From NCBI GenBank assembly GCA_024397995.1, contig CP073746.1, positions 3,718,001 to 3,782,000 of the forward strand: a DNA stretch of 64,000 nucleotides. The letters are read 5' to 3'. The DNA comes from a bacterium SCSIO 12827. GTDB lineage: Bacteria > Pseudomonadota > Alphaproteobacteria > Rhodospirillales > Casp-alpha2. The notes beneath the pieces were generated by a model. The model was given only the letters and a program-made list of their open reading frames with translations. It made no database searches and was not told the origin of the DNA. The translations under genes and the position numbers were made by a program. Below are positions 16,701 through 25,397 of the stretch, piece by piece (the stretch's first letter is position 1; the number at the start of each line of letters is the position of its first letter).

Positions 16701-17468
16701 ATGCCAAAGATCATCGGCATCGTACCCGCGCGCATGAAGGCGTCGCGGTTTCCCGGAAAACCCTTGTTCAAGATTCTGGGCCGCCCCCTGGTAGAGCACG
16801 TTTATCAGCGCGCCAAGAAATTCGACAAGTTCGACGGCCTGTTCCTGGCCACCTGCGATCAGGAAATCGCCGATGCCGCCAAGGATTTTGACGCGCCCGT
16901 CATCATGACCGCCGACACCCATACCCGCGCGCTCGACCGCGTGGCAGAGGCGGCCGCGAACTGTGGCATCGACCTGGCGCCCGACGACATCGTCATCAAC
17001 GTTCAGGGCGATGAGCCGATGATGCAGCCTGACATGATCGAAGCATCCTACCGGCCGCTGCTGGACGACCCCAAGGCTGATTGCACCCTGCTGGCGATGG
17101 CGATCCGGGACGAAGAAACCTATCGCGATCCGAACGCGCTGAAGGTCGTGTGGAACCTGCGTGGCGATGTGCTCTACACCTCACGCACGCCGATCCCCTA
17201 TTGCAAGGAATTCTCGCCGGAACTGGGGGCCGTGCGCATCTACGGCATCTTCGCCTTCCGCTGGCACTTCCTGCAGACCTTCACGAACCTGCCGGAATCT
17301 CCGCTCGAACTGGTCGAGGCCTGTGACAGCAACCGCATCATGGACAACGGCTACATCCAGAAGGTCGCCCATTATCCGTGGCGCAAATCCTATTCCGTCG
17401 ACTCGCGCGAAGACGCCGCCCGCGTCGAAGCGGCGATGAAGGAAGACCCGTTGTGGGGCACCTATTGA
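16701..17468 (+). CDS. kdsB: KdsB-like CMP-sugar synthetase (3-deoxy-manno-octulosonate cytidylyltransferase family)
   Basis: The 255-residue protein has the family signature IIGIVPARMKASRFPGKPL, the INVQGDEPMMQPDMIE segment that binds metal and CTP, and the GIFAFRWHFLQTF and VEACDSNRIMDNG regions. KdsB activates Kdo as CMP-Kdo for lipopolysaccharide core. Here the gene sits among sugar-modifying enzymes without kdsA, kdsC or kdsD, so it may activate a modified octulosonate or another acid made by the cassette instead of core Kdo. A GGAGA ribosome-binding site precedes the ATG. Family membership is strong; the substrate is open. Confidence 0.8.
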   Translation: MPKIIGIVPARMKASRFPGKPLFKILGRPLVEHVYQRAKKFDKFDGLFLATCDQEIADAAKDFDAPVIMTADTHTRALDRVAEAAANCGIDLAPDDIVINVQGDEPMMQPDMIEASYRPLLDDPKADCTLLAMAIRDEETYRDPNALKVVWNLRGDVLYTSRTPIPYCKEFSPELGAVRIYGIFAFRWHFLQTFTNLPESPLELVEACDSNRIMDNGYIQKVAHYPWRKSYSVDSREDAARVEAAMKEDPLWGTY

Positions 17469-17490
17469 TCCGCATGGAAGGAGCCTGAAC

Positions 17491-18210
17491 GTGGCCCAAC
17501 CCCTTGCCGGCCGCAAGGCCCTGGTCACCGGCGGCACGCGCGGCATCGGCCGTGCCATCGCCGAACGCCTTGCCGCCGACGGCGCGGATGTGACCGTGAC
17601 CGGAACCAAACCCGGCGGCACGCCGCCGCCGGGCACGGCCTATCTGGCTTGCGATTTCCTGGACGCCGCGGCGACGGCGGCTTTCGCGGACACGGCCGGG
17701 GCGCTGGGCATCGACATCCTGGTCAACAACGCCGGTATCAACAAGATCGCCCCCTTCGCCGAGATCGACCCCGCCGACTTCGCCGCCATCCAGCAGGTCA
17801 ACGTGACAGCGCCGATGATGCTGTGCCGGGCCGTCATCCCCGGCATGCGCACACGGGGCGGCGGCCGCATCGTCAATATCGCCTCGATCTGGGGCGCGAT
17901 TTCGAAGGCACAGCGTGCATCCTATTCGGCAAGCAAATTCGCGATCGACGGCATGACCAAGGCGCTGGCGGCGGAAGTCGCGGCCGACGGCATCCTCGCC
18001 AACTGCGTCGCGCCCGGCTTCATCGACACGGAGATGACGCGCACCGTTCTGGGTGAACAGGGGATGGCGGATCTTGCCGCCCAGGTGCCCATGAAGCGCG
18101 TCGGAAAGCCTGAGGAAATCGCCGCCCTGGTCGCCTGGCTGGCCGGACCGGACAACACCTATATAAGTGGTCAATCCATCATCATCGACGGCGGCTTCAC
18201 CAATGTCTGA
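17491..18210 (+). CDS. Short-chain dehydrogenase/reductase (FabG-like)
   Basis: The 239-residue protein is a classical SDR: TGGTRGIGRAIAERL binds the cofactor, LVNNAGINKIAPF is the NNAG motif, and the active site is the serine of NIASIW with Y-S-A-S-K in RASYSASKFAIDG. The C terminus ends YISGQSIIIDGGFTNV as usual. The start is GTG with GGAAGGAG about nine bases upstream. Its stop lies inside the first codons of the cyclase gene (overlap ATGTCTGA). In this cassette it probably reduces a keto group of the sugar or cyclitol. It is not likely to be the fatty-acid FabG given its context. Confidence 0.85.
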   Translation: MAQPLAGRKALVTGGTRGIGRAIAERLAADGADVTVTGTKPGGTPPPGTAYLACDFLDAAATAAFADTAGALGIDILVNNAGINKIAPFAEIDPADFAAIQQVNVTAPMMLCRAVIPGMRTRGGGRIVNIASIWGAISKAQRASYSASKFAIDGMTKALAAEVAADGILANCVAPGFIDTEMTRTVLGEQGMADLAAQVPMKRVGKPEEIAALVAWLAGPDNTYISGQSIIIDGGFTNV

Positions 18211-19282
18211 CACCCTTACGATCCAATCCCACAAGGGCCCTTACGACGTTCTGTTGGGGGATGATGCCCGCAGCGGGCTGGCCGCCCTTGCGGCGGGCGA
18301 CCGGCCGCTGCATGTGATCGTCGACGAACGGGTCGCGGCGCTGCACACAGGCCGGCTGGCGCCGCTTCTGGCCGGGCCGTCGGTCCTGCGCCTGGAAGCC
18401 ACCGAAACCAACAAGTCGCTGGAAAAGTTTCCTGCCTACGTCGACCACCTGGTCGGCAAGGGCATCCGGCGCGACCATCTGCTGGTCGCCATCGGCGGCG
18501 GGATCATTCAGGACACGACCTGCTTTCTCGCCGCGACCATGCTGCGCGGTGTCGACTGGGCGTTCTGCCCGACGACGCTGCTGGCCCAGGCCGACAGCTG
18601 CATCGGGTCGAAAAGCTCGATCAATTCGGCATCGGCCAAGAACATCCTCGGCACCTTCACCCCGCCCCGAACGATCTATCTCGACGTGGCGTTTCAGGAC
18701 ACGCTCGACCCGCGCGACGTGCGCTCCGGCGTCGGCGAGATATTGAAGGTGCACGCCATCGACGGGCCCGACAGTTTCGCCGCCCTGGCCGCCGATTACG
18801 ACCGCCTGTTCAATGAACCGGACCTGATGTTGCGCTACGTCCGCCGGGCGTTGGAAATCAAGAAAGCCTACATCGAAGACGACGAATTCGATCGCGGTCC
18901 CCGCAACATCTTCAATTACGGCCATACCTTCGGTCACGCCATCGAGGCAGCGACGGATTTCGCCATCCCCCACGGCATCGCCGTGACCATCGGCATGGAC
19001 ATGGCGAATTTCGTGTCATTGCGCATCGGCGACGGCACGGAGGATCACTTCCGCCGCCTGCACCCGACCCTGGTTTCGAACTATGACGGATTCGAATCCC
19101 ATCCGGTGCCGTTCGATCGCTTCCTGGCGGCGATCCTGAAGGACAAGAAAAATACCGGAACCGGATCGGTGACCATGATCCTGCCCGGCGCCGACGGCCG
19201 CCTGGCCAAGGTGACGCATACCGCCGACGACGGTTTCACGTCCGCCTGCAACACGTTCCTGGACGAAGTCCGCTCCCAGTGA
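18203..19282 (+). CDS. 3-Dehydroquinate-synthase-like sugar phosphate cyclase
   Basis: The 359-residue protein belongs to the AroB family. It has GGGIIQD (98-104) for NAD, TTLLAQADSCIGSK (124-137), and the probable zinc ligands Glu179 (in GVGEILK), His241 and His257 (in NYGHTFGHAIE and PHGIAV). I start it at ATG 18203, overlapping the SDR stop, instead of the longer frame from 18167. AroB-family enzymes turn a seven- or six-carbon sugar phosphate into a carbocycle (dehydroquinate, valiolones, deoxy-scyllo-inosose). Changes such as IIQD for the common VVGD, and its sugar-operon setting, suggest a paralogue with another substrate instead of the shikimate enzyme. The related Fe-alcohol dehydrogenase fold used by KdnB is an alternative relationship, less supported by motifs. 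Confidence 0.8.
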   Translation: MSDTLTIQSHKGPYDVLLGDDARSGLAALAAGDRPLHVIVDERVAALHTGRLAPLLAGPSVLRLEATETNKSLEKFPAYVDHLVGKGIRRDHLLVAIGGGIIQDTTCFLAATMLRGVDWAFCPTTLLAQADSCIGSKSSINSASAKNILGTFTPPRTIYLDVAFQDTLDPRDVRSGVGEILKVHAIDGPDSFAALAADYDRLFNEPDLMLRYVRRALEIKKAYIEDDEFDRGPRNIFNYGHTFGHAIEAATDFAIPHGIAVTIGMDMANFVSLRIGDGTEDHFRRLHPTLVSNYDGFESHPVPFDRFLAAILKDKKNTGTGSVTMILPGADGRLAKVTHTADDGFTSACNTFLDEVRSQ

Positions 19283-20256
19283 CCACCAAGACAATAACGC
19301 CAAAGACCACGGCCGTCGCGGTCACCTCGCGGTCGTTCTCCAAGCATCCCGCGTTGCGGCGGGAGCTGTTGGCGCGCTATCCGAACACGACCTTCAACGA
19401 CGCGGGCGAGAGTCTGCGCGGCGAGACCCTGATCGACTTTCTGAAGGGCCATGAGAAGGCGATCACGGCGTTGGAGCCGCTCGACGCCGCCCTGTTCGAC
19501 GCCGTGCCCGAGCTGCGCATCATCGGCAAATACGGGGTCGGGCTCGACATGATCGACCTTACCGCCATGCAGACCCGCGGGGTAAAGCTGGGATGGACCG
19601 CGGGCGTCAACCGCCGTGCCGTCGCCGAACTGGCGCTCGGCTTCGCGCTCAGCCTGATTCGCCGCGTACCGGAATCCCTCAGCCTCGTCACCGATGGCGG
19701 GTGGCGGCAGGTGTCCGGTCGGCAGCTCAGCGGGCGCATGGTGGGCATCATCGGACTCGGCCATGTCGGCAAGGATCTTGCGACGTTGCTTCGCGCCTTC
19801 GACTGCCCGGTCCTGGCGCACGACATCGTCACCGACAAGGATTTCTGCGCACGGGTCGGTGTCGAGATGACGAGCCTCGAAGACCTTTTGGACAGAAGCG
19901 CCGTCGTTTCCATCCACCTGCCGCTCGACGACAGCACACGCGGCCTGATCGGCGCCGCCCAATTGGCCCGCATGCCGGCGGGCGCGATCCTGATCAACAC
20001 CGCACGCGGGTCGATCGTCGACGAAGCGGCGCTGGCGTCGGAGCTTCGGACCGGTCGTCTCGGCGCCGGCGCTTTCGACGTGTTCGCCGCCGAACCGCCG
20101 ACGGACAATCCGCTGATCGGCCTCGGCAACTTCCTCGCCACACCGCACATCGGTGGCAGCACGGAAGAAGCCATCCTGGCCATGGGCATGGCCGCCATCG
20201 ACGGGCTGGACAACGCGGGCGACCCGGTCGCGGTCGCGCGGGGGCAGAAGCCATAA
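19279..20256 (+). CDS. SerA-like D-2-hydroxyacid dehydrogenase
   Basis: The 325-residue protein is a D-isomer-specific 2-hydroxyacid dehydrogenase. VGIIGLGHVGKDLATLL is the NAD-binding loop. The catalytic triad is visible as Arg in NTARGSIVDE, Glu in FDVFAAEPP and His in ATPHIGGSTEEA. It lacks the C-terminal ACT domain of the long phosphoglycerate dehydrogenases. It starts with GTG overlapping the previous stop. Next to a cyclase and a CMP transferase, it more likely acts on a 2-hydroxy or 2-keto acid sugar intermediate than on serine synthesis. Its stop TAA is adjacent to the unusual start region of the next gene. Confidence 0.83.
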   Translation: MTTKTITPKTTAVAVTSRSFSKHPALRRELLARYPNTTFNDAGESLRGETLIDFLKGHEKAITALEPLDAALFDAVPELRIIGKYGVGLDMIDLTAMQTRGVKLGWTAGVNRRAVAELALGFALSLIRRVPESLSLVTDGGWRQVSGRQLSGRMVGIIGLGHVGKDLATLLRAFDCPVLAHDIVTDKDFCARVGVEMTSLEDLLDRSAVVSIHLPLDDSTRGLIGAAQLARMPAGAILINTARGSIVDEAALASELRTGRLGAGAFDVFAAEPPTDNPLIGLGNFLATPHIGGSTEEAILAMGMAAIDGLDNAGDPVAVARGQKP

Positions 20257-22136
20257 GCGCGCAGATCATCATTGCCGACGCCCGGCGGCTTGCCGATAAC
20301 CCGTCCGCAGTCGGCGATATTTCGACGGCAACCGCATGGTATTTCGGCGACGATCACGCGTGCTACTGCGCGCTGCGTGACCGCCTGCCCGCGACAGTCG
20401 TCTGGGGAAACACCGGGCAGCGCCTGAACGAAATCGCCGAGCGCAACACCGATACCTTCGTGAATCTTGCCGACCAGTTCCGCATCGAAGACTGGGACTG
20501 GTGGGAGAACCGAAACCTGGCGGAACGAGGTCCCCTGTCATCAACCTTCACCGCCGAGTGCTGCCGCATGGTGCTGTTCGGCGAATGCCTGGAAGACGGC
20601 GGCACCCATCTTTTCGTGGTCGAGGCACGCGACCTCGCCCGTCTGCTGGTTGACGAAAGCACGCGCCGGGGTGCGGCCGTTTCCTGGATCGGACCGGGGG
20701 TCCTGTCGCGAGGCATCGGGCGTATCTGCCGCCAAGGCATCGCTGCCCTTCGGTTTGCCCGGACCGCTTTGCGTCGGGCCGGGCGGCTGCGCCGGCTGCA
20801 GGCCCTCAGGCGACGTCATCCGCTCGACCTGCAAAAACTTGCCGGCTGCGACGTGCTGTTGGCCGCATGGACCGCGCCCGGCGATTTTCCGCCACAGGGT
20901 ACGCGGGACACCGCCCATTACATGGGCGCACTCCCCCGCCTGCTTCGTGACGCAGGGCTGAAAGTTGGTTACGTGGCGCTGCCGCTCGATTGGATTTATG
21001 ACGGGGATGCCATTCAAATTGACGTCGCCGCCTGCAACGAGGCCGCGATGCTGGCCGACGATGCCGTGTCCTTGGGCGCGCTTTGGCGTGCCGCTGCTGC
21101 GGGAATGCGATTGCGCGCCCGCGCCAAACCGGACATGGCCATCACCGGACAGAGGCTTGCCGCGGTCGCCGACATGGTGCTGGACCGCGAACGATTCGAT
21201 TGGCGTGCCGTGAATGCGCGGCTGTTGGCCGAGGTCGGCCCGTTCCTCGCGCGGCACGGTTGTCATCCGCAAGCGATCTGCCATGTGTATGAGAACCAGA
21301 CCTGGGAAAAGGGGCTTCGCACCGGGTTGCGCCGCGCCCTGCCCCGGACGCGGATCGCCGGTTTCCACCAATCGCCGTTTTCCAAGATGTATCTCAACAT
21401 GCTGCCATCACGGGCAGAGATTGCGAACGACCGTTGGCCCGACATCGTTTTCACCCACGGTGCGCGCAGCCGTCGGCAACTGACATCGACGGGCGCGCCG
21501 CAAACGCGTGTCCTTAATGCGGGCCTGTTCCGTGAGGGCTCGTTCATTCTTCAGCGCGTGGCGGGGGCGGGATCGCACGGAAAACTGATCGCCGCGACCG
21601 GCGCGGATTTTCAGGAATGCTGCGAACTAGTCGCCAAGGCGGCCGCAGCGACAGCCGGCGGTTCATGGTCATTGCAGGTCAATTTTCATCCGGCGACCCC
21701 GCCGTCGTTCCGTGAAGGCATACGGCGGTTTATCGACATGCGCGGCCTGGCCGGCGCGCATGTGGTCTTTACGGAACAGTCCATCGCAGAACTGCTCAAG
21801 AATGGCGCCGACGCGATCCTCTACGCTGATACCAATGCGGCATTCGAAGCGGTATCCAGCGGGGCACGGGCAATCAATGTTGAGCGCGACCACGCCTTGT
21901 CCTTCGACAAGCTACCCGATGGATTGTCGCGGCAGCTCTATACGGTTACGGAAATCCGCGCCGCGCTGGACGACCTCGCGGACGAAACCGGGTGGCCGGC
22001 CGCGAATGTGGTCGACGCCGCATTGGCGGACGGCTTTAGTTCGCCCGATATTTCCGAGGTTCTTTCAGCTCTGCAACTGGGCGCCGCGCGCGGCCCTCTT
22101 GCACCTTCCGCAACAGACAAGGTGATGGAACGATGA
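20253..22136 (+). CDS. Surface-carbohydrate biosynthesis protein, TIGR04326/LIC13510-like (start uncertain)
   Basis: The protein has up to about 627 residues. The C-terminal half has CHVYENQTWEKGLRTGLRR, RIAGFHQSPFSKMYLNML and PDIVFTHGARSRRQL, a pattern I associate with the Leptospira-type surface carbohydrate family TIGR04326, with a GT-B-like layout. The start is a problem: homologous-looking sequence (IIIADARRLADN) begins directly after the upstream TAA, but no ATG, GTG or TTG lies in frame there. The first codon overlapping the TAA is ATA (20253), ATT occurs at 20271, and the first conventional start is GTG at 20460, which would drop about 69 residues. It overlaps rfbF by four bases. Function is probably glycosyl transfer. 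Confidence 0.6.
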   Translation: MSAQIIIADARRLADNPSAVGDISTATAWYFGDDHACYCALRDRLPATVVWGNTGQRLNEIAERNTDTFVNLADQFRIEDWDWWENRNLAERGPLSSTFTAECCRMVLFGECLEDGGTHLFVVEARDLARLLVDESTRRGAAVSWIGPGVLSRGIGRICRQGIAALRFARTALRRAGRLRRLQALRRRHPLDLQKLAGCDVLLAAWTAPGDFPPQGTRDTAHYMGALPRLLRDAGLKVGYVALPLDWIYDGDAIQIDVAACNEAAMLADDAVSLGALWRAAAAGMRLRARAKPDMAITGQRLAAVADMVLDRERFDWRAVNARLLAEVGPFLARHGCHPQAICHVYENQTWEKGLRTGLRRALPRTRIAGFHQSPFSKMYLNMLPSRAEIANDRWPDIVFTHGARSRRQLTSTGAPQTRVLNAGLFREGSFILQRVAGAGSHGKLIAATGADFQECCELVAKAAAATAGGSWSLQVNFHPATPPSFREGIRRFIDMRGLAGAHVVFTEQSIAELLKNGADAILYADTNAAFEAVSSGARAINVERDHALSFDKLPDGLSRQLYTVTEIRAALDDLADETGWPAANVVDAALADGFSSPDISEVLSALQLGAARGPLAPSATDKVMER

Positions 22137-22921
22137 AAGTCGTAGTTCTCTGCGGCGGCAAGGGCACCCGCATCCGCGGCGTGGCCGACGACCTGCCCAA
22201 ACCCATGATCCCCATCGGCCCTTACCCGATCCTGTGGCACATCATGCGGGGATACGCCGCCGCCGGACACAAGGACTTCGTGCTCTGCCTCGGTCATAAA
22301 AGCGGTGCGATCAAGGATTTCTTCCTCAATTACCGGACCCGCGTCGCTGACTTCACCATCGACTTCGCGCGCGAACGGGCCTTGGAATTTCACGGCGCCG
22401 AGAACGCCATCGACTGGCGTGTGACCATGGCGGAGACCGGTGAGGAAACCCTGACCGGATCACGGGTCAAGCGCATCGAACGCTATATCGGCGACGACGA
22501 GACCTTCATGTTGACCTACGGCGACGGGGTCTCGGATGTCGACATCTCCGAACTGGCGGCCTTTCACAAATCCCATGGCAAGGTAATGACCGTATGCGGC
22601 GTGCGCCCGCCGGGCCGCTTCGGCGAGATGGAACACGACGACACGGGCGCCGTCGTCGAATTCAACGAAAAGCCGCAAGCCACCGGCGGGCGGATTTCCG
22701 GCGGGTTTTTCGTGTGCGACCGCCGCCTGTTCGATTATCTCGACGGCGGCCGTGACGACGTAGTTTTGGAAACCGAACCCATGCGGCGGCTCGCCGCCGA
22801 GGGCGAGATGATGATGTACCGCCACGACGGTTTCTGGCAATGCATGGACACCTTCCGCGACTACGCGCTGCTCAATGACCTGTATGAAACAGGAAAAGCG
22901 CCGTGGCTGAACGGCGCCTGA
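22133..22921 (+). CDS. rfbF: Glucose-1-phosphate cytidylyltransferase
   Basis: The 262-residue protein matches RfbF: VVLCGGKGTRIRG is the nucleotidyltransferase loop, LPKPMIPIG holds the catalytic lysine, and LTYGDGVSDVDI, GRFGEM and FWQCMDTFRDY are family-typical. It makes CDP-glucose from glucose-1-phosphate and CTP, the first step to CDP-6-deoxyhexoses. The gene is coupled by ATGA to the preceding gene and lies four bases before rfbG, whose product uses CDP-glucose. Length is as expected for the family. Confidence 0.93.
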   Translation: MKVVVLCGGKGTRIRGVADDLPKPMIPIGPYPILWHIMRGYAAAGHKDFVLCLGHKSGAIKDFFLNYRTRVADFTIDFARERALEFHGAENAIDWRVTMAETGEETLTGSRVKRIERYIGDDETFMLTYGDGVSDVDISELAAFHKSHGKVMTVCGVRPPGRFGEMEHDDTGAVVEFNEKPQATGGRISGGFFVCDRRLFDYLDGGRDDVVLETEPMRRLAAEGEMMMYRHDGFWQCMDTFRDYALLNDLYETGKAPWLNGA

Positions 22922-22925
22922 TCCG

Positions 22926-23990
22926 ATGACAGATTTCTCCGTTTTCAAGAACCGCCGGATCCTGATCACCGGCTCGACCGGGTTCAAGGGCAGCTGGCTT
23001 TCCGCCTGGCTGGCCGACCTTGGAGCCTGCGTCACGGGCCTCGCCTTGCCACCGGCATCGGATGCGCCGCTGTTCGAGCAGCTCCGTCTGGCTGAGCGCA
23101 TTGATCAGCATTTCATCGACATCCGGAATTTTGATCCCGTCGCCGAACTGTTGGATCAATCCAAGCCTGAGATCATCATCCACCTTGCCGCCCAGGCACT
23201 GGTGCGACGGAGCTATGCGGAACCGCTCGAGACGTTCCAGACCAACGTTACGGGCGGCATCAATCTGCTGGAGGCCGTGCGCCACACACCTTCCGTGCGC
23301 GCCCTCGTCTTCATCACTTCCGACAAATGTTACCGCAACATGGAATGGGAGCGCGGCTATCACGAAGACGACCTTCTGGGCGGACCCGATCCCTATTCCG
23401 CTTCCAAGGGGGCCGTCGAATTGGTCTTCACCGGTTATCAGGAATCCTTTTTCCGCGCACGGCCCGATCTGATCGCCGCAACGGCACGCGCCGGCAACGT
23501 GATCGGCGGTGGCGACATGTCGATGGACCGCATTGTTCCCGACTGCATTCGTGCCCTTCGTGCCGGTGATCCGGTGGTCCTGCGCAATCCCATGGCGACG
23601 CGGCCGTGGCAGCATGTTCTGGAACCCCTGTCCGGATATCTCGCCCTTGCCGCGCGGCAGTTCAGCGGCGACGACGCAGCCGCGGGGGCCTGGAACTTCG
23701 GCCCCGACGCCGAGAACGTACGCCCTGTCCAGGACTTGGCCGAAACCGCCGTCGGTGTCTGGGGGTCGGGCGAGGTCCGCGTCGAACAGGACCCGAACGC
23801 GCCGCACGAGGCGACCCTGCTGATGCTCGACAGCACCAAGGCAAAGGACGGGCTCAACTGGCATCCGCGCTGGGATTTTGCAACCGGCATCACACGCACG
23901 GTGGAATGGTACAAGGCCGTGGACGACGGCGCCGACCCGATCGAGATCACCCGGGCACAGACAGCCGAATACGAAAAGATCAGCGGATGA
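22926..23990 (+). CDS. rfbG: CDP-glucose 4,6-dehydratase
   Basis: The 354-residue extended SDR has RRILITGSTGFKGSWLSAWL as the NAD loop, IHLAAQALVRRSY, FITSDKCYRN and the catalytic YxxxK in PYSASKGAVELV. PWQHVLEPLSGYL is typical of RfbG. It converts CDP-glucose to CDP-4-keto-6-deoxyglucose. It is placed directly after rfbF and overlaps the cupin gene by four bases. With no RfbH (3-dehydrase) in the window, the keto sugar probably goes on to a 6-deoxyhexose, not a 3,6-dideoxyhexose. Confidence 0.93.
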   Translation: MTDFSVFKNRRILITGSTGFKGSWLSAWLADLGACVTGLALPPASDAPLFEQLRLAERIDQHFIDIRNFDPVAELLDQSKPEIIIHLAAQALVRRSYAEPLETFQTNVTGGINLLEAVRHTPSVRALVFITSDKCYRNMEWERGYHEDDLLGGPDPYSASKGAVELVFTGYQESFFRARPDLIAATARAGNVIGGGDMSMDRIVPDCIRALRAGDPVVLRNPMATRPWQHVLEPLSGYLALAARQFSGDDAAAGAWNFGPDAENVRPVQDLAETAVGVWGSGEVRVEQDPNAPHEATLLMLDSTKAKDGLNWHPRWDFATGITRTVEWYKAVDDGADPIEITRAQTAEYEKISG

Positions 23991-24430
23991 GTGGCGCTTC
24001 TATCGACGACGTCATGGTGACGCCACTGAAGATCATCGCCGATGCGCGGGGGGCGGTGATGCACATGCTGCGCGCCGACGCACCGCACTTTGCCGGTTTC
24101 GGCGAGATCTATTTTTCCATCGTCAATCCGGGGGCCGTGAAAGCCTGGAAACGGCACCGGGACATGACCCTGAATCTGTGCTGCGTTTCCGGAGCCATCC
24201 GCTTGGTCGTCGCGGACACGGACGCCGGTACCGTCCATGAAATAAATATCAGCCCTGACAACCCCGAAACCTATGCCCTGGTCACCGTGCCGCCGGGCTT
24301 ATGGACCGGGTTCACCTGCACGGGCGCGGCACCGGCAACCCTGGCCAACTGCGCCAGCATCCCCCACGACCCGGCCGAGGCGGACACCCTGCCCACCGAC
24401 ACGGACCGCATCCCCTATTCCTGGCCCTGA
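23987..24430 (+). CDS. RmlC-like cupin, sugar 3,5-epimerase-type protein
   Basis: The 147-residue protein is a short RmlC-like cupin. GEIYFSIVNPGAVKAWKRHRDMT resembles the substrate and catalytic-histidine strand of dTDP-4-keto-6-deoxyhexose 3,5-epimerases, and VTVPPGLWTGFTC matches their IPPGxxHGF strand. I take ATG 23987, which overlaps the rfbG stop, not the long upstream open frame. Placed after RfbG, it may epimerise CDP-4-keto-6-deoxyglucose at C3 and/or C5, which would give an L- or altro-configured product. Whether the catalytic residues are complete cannot be settled by eye. Confidence 0.72.
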   Translation: MSGASIDDVMVTPLKIIADARGAVMHMLRADAPHFAGFGEIYFSIVNPGAVKAWKRHRDMTLNLCCVSGAIRLVVADTDAGTVHEINISPDNPETYALVTVPPGLWTGFTCTGAAPATLANCASIPHDPAEADTLPTDTDRIPYSWP

Positions 24431-24437
24431 CCCCGTA

Positions 24438-25397
24438 ATGACCCAAACCGCCATCGTCACCGGCACGTCCAGCTTCGTCGGCGCGCATTTGGCGCGCGCC
24501 TTCGCCGACGCGGGTTATGCGGTGACGGCAACTCACAGTAGACCGCGCGATGGCTATGACGGTATCCGCGCTCAACGCCTGGATTTCGCGGCCCAGAGCG
24601 CGCACTTGGCGCAACTTGACGTGACCGATGAAACCGCCGTCAAGGCGCTCGCACGCCAGGTGCGTCCGACAGTCTGGATCCACCACGCGGGGCACGCCGC
24701 CGATTATGCCTCGCCCGATTATGATGCCGCGATGGGCCGGGCCGTGAACGTTCAGCCGCTGGATGCCATCTTCGCCGCCTTGTCGGACAGCGGCGGCGGC
24801 GTGATCATTACCGGATCATCGGCCGAATACCCGTCAAGCGACGACGCCAACCACGAGGACGACACCGGCCAACCGGAAACACCTTATGGCCTTTCCAAAC
24901 GGGCCGAGACGGAACGGGCCCGCACCCTTGCCGCACGGACCGGCGTGCCCACACGGGTCGGTCGGCTCTACATCCCGTTCGGCATTCTCGATCATCCGGC
25001 CAAGCTGCTGGCCCAGGTGATCAGCGGGCTTCGGGCCGGCACGTCGGTCGACCTTTCGTCCTGTACCCAGCGGCGTGATTTCATCGGTGTCGGCGACGTT
25101 ACGGATGCCTGGCTGAAGATGGCGCGTGACCTTACACGCGGCGGCTTTGACATCTTCAACATTTGTTCGGGCGAAGCGACCGAACTGCGCGCCTTGCTGC
25201 TGGCCGTCGCCGATGCCTTGGGGGCGGATGATCGCTTGCTCCGGTTCGGGGCGCGGCCCATGCGGCCGGGCGAACCGCCGGTGTCGTTCGGCGCCAACGC
25301 GAAGGCTGGACGCATGCTCGATTGGACGCCGCGCGCCTTAGACGTGGCGCTCCGCGAAGACTTGATCCAACCCTTGATGGCCGGCGCCCTGTCATGA
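24438..25397 (+). CDS. NAD-dependent epimerase/dehydratase, probable CDP-4-keto-6-deoxyhexose reductase
   Basis: The 319-residue extended SDR has AIVTGTSSFVGAHLARAF (cofactor loop), a catalytic serine in IITGSSAEYP and YxxxK in PYGLSKRAETE. RDFIGVGDVTDAWL is typical of sugar epimerases and reductases. ATG 24438 is the start, seven bases after the cupin stop; the frame extends further upstream without plausible coding. Following RfbF, RfbG and the cupin, it most likely reduces the C4 keto group, finishing the CDP-6-deoxyhexose. Epimerase activity is an alternative. Confidence 0.8.
   Translation: MTQTAIVTGTSSFVGAHLARAFADAGYAVTATHSRPRDGYDGIRAQRLDFAAQSAHLAQLDVTDETAVKALARQVRPTVWIHHAGHAADYASPDYDAAMGRAVNVQPLDAIFAALSDSGGGVIITGSSAEYPSSDDANHEDDTGQPETPYGLSKRAETERARTLAARTGVPTRVGRLYIPFGILDHPAKLLAQVISGLRAGTSVDLSSCTQRRDFIGVGDVTDAWLKMARDLTRGGFDIFNICSGEATELRALLLAVADALGADDRLLRFGARPMRPGEPPVSFGANAKAGRMLDWTPRALDVALREDLIQPLMAGALS

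Noticed and set aside
19593-20252. N-terminal extension of the 20253 gene over the SerA-like gene
   Set aside because: This part is out of frame with the well-supported dehydrogenase and its translation is arginine/histidine-rich shadow sequence.
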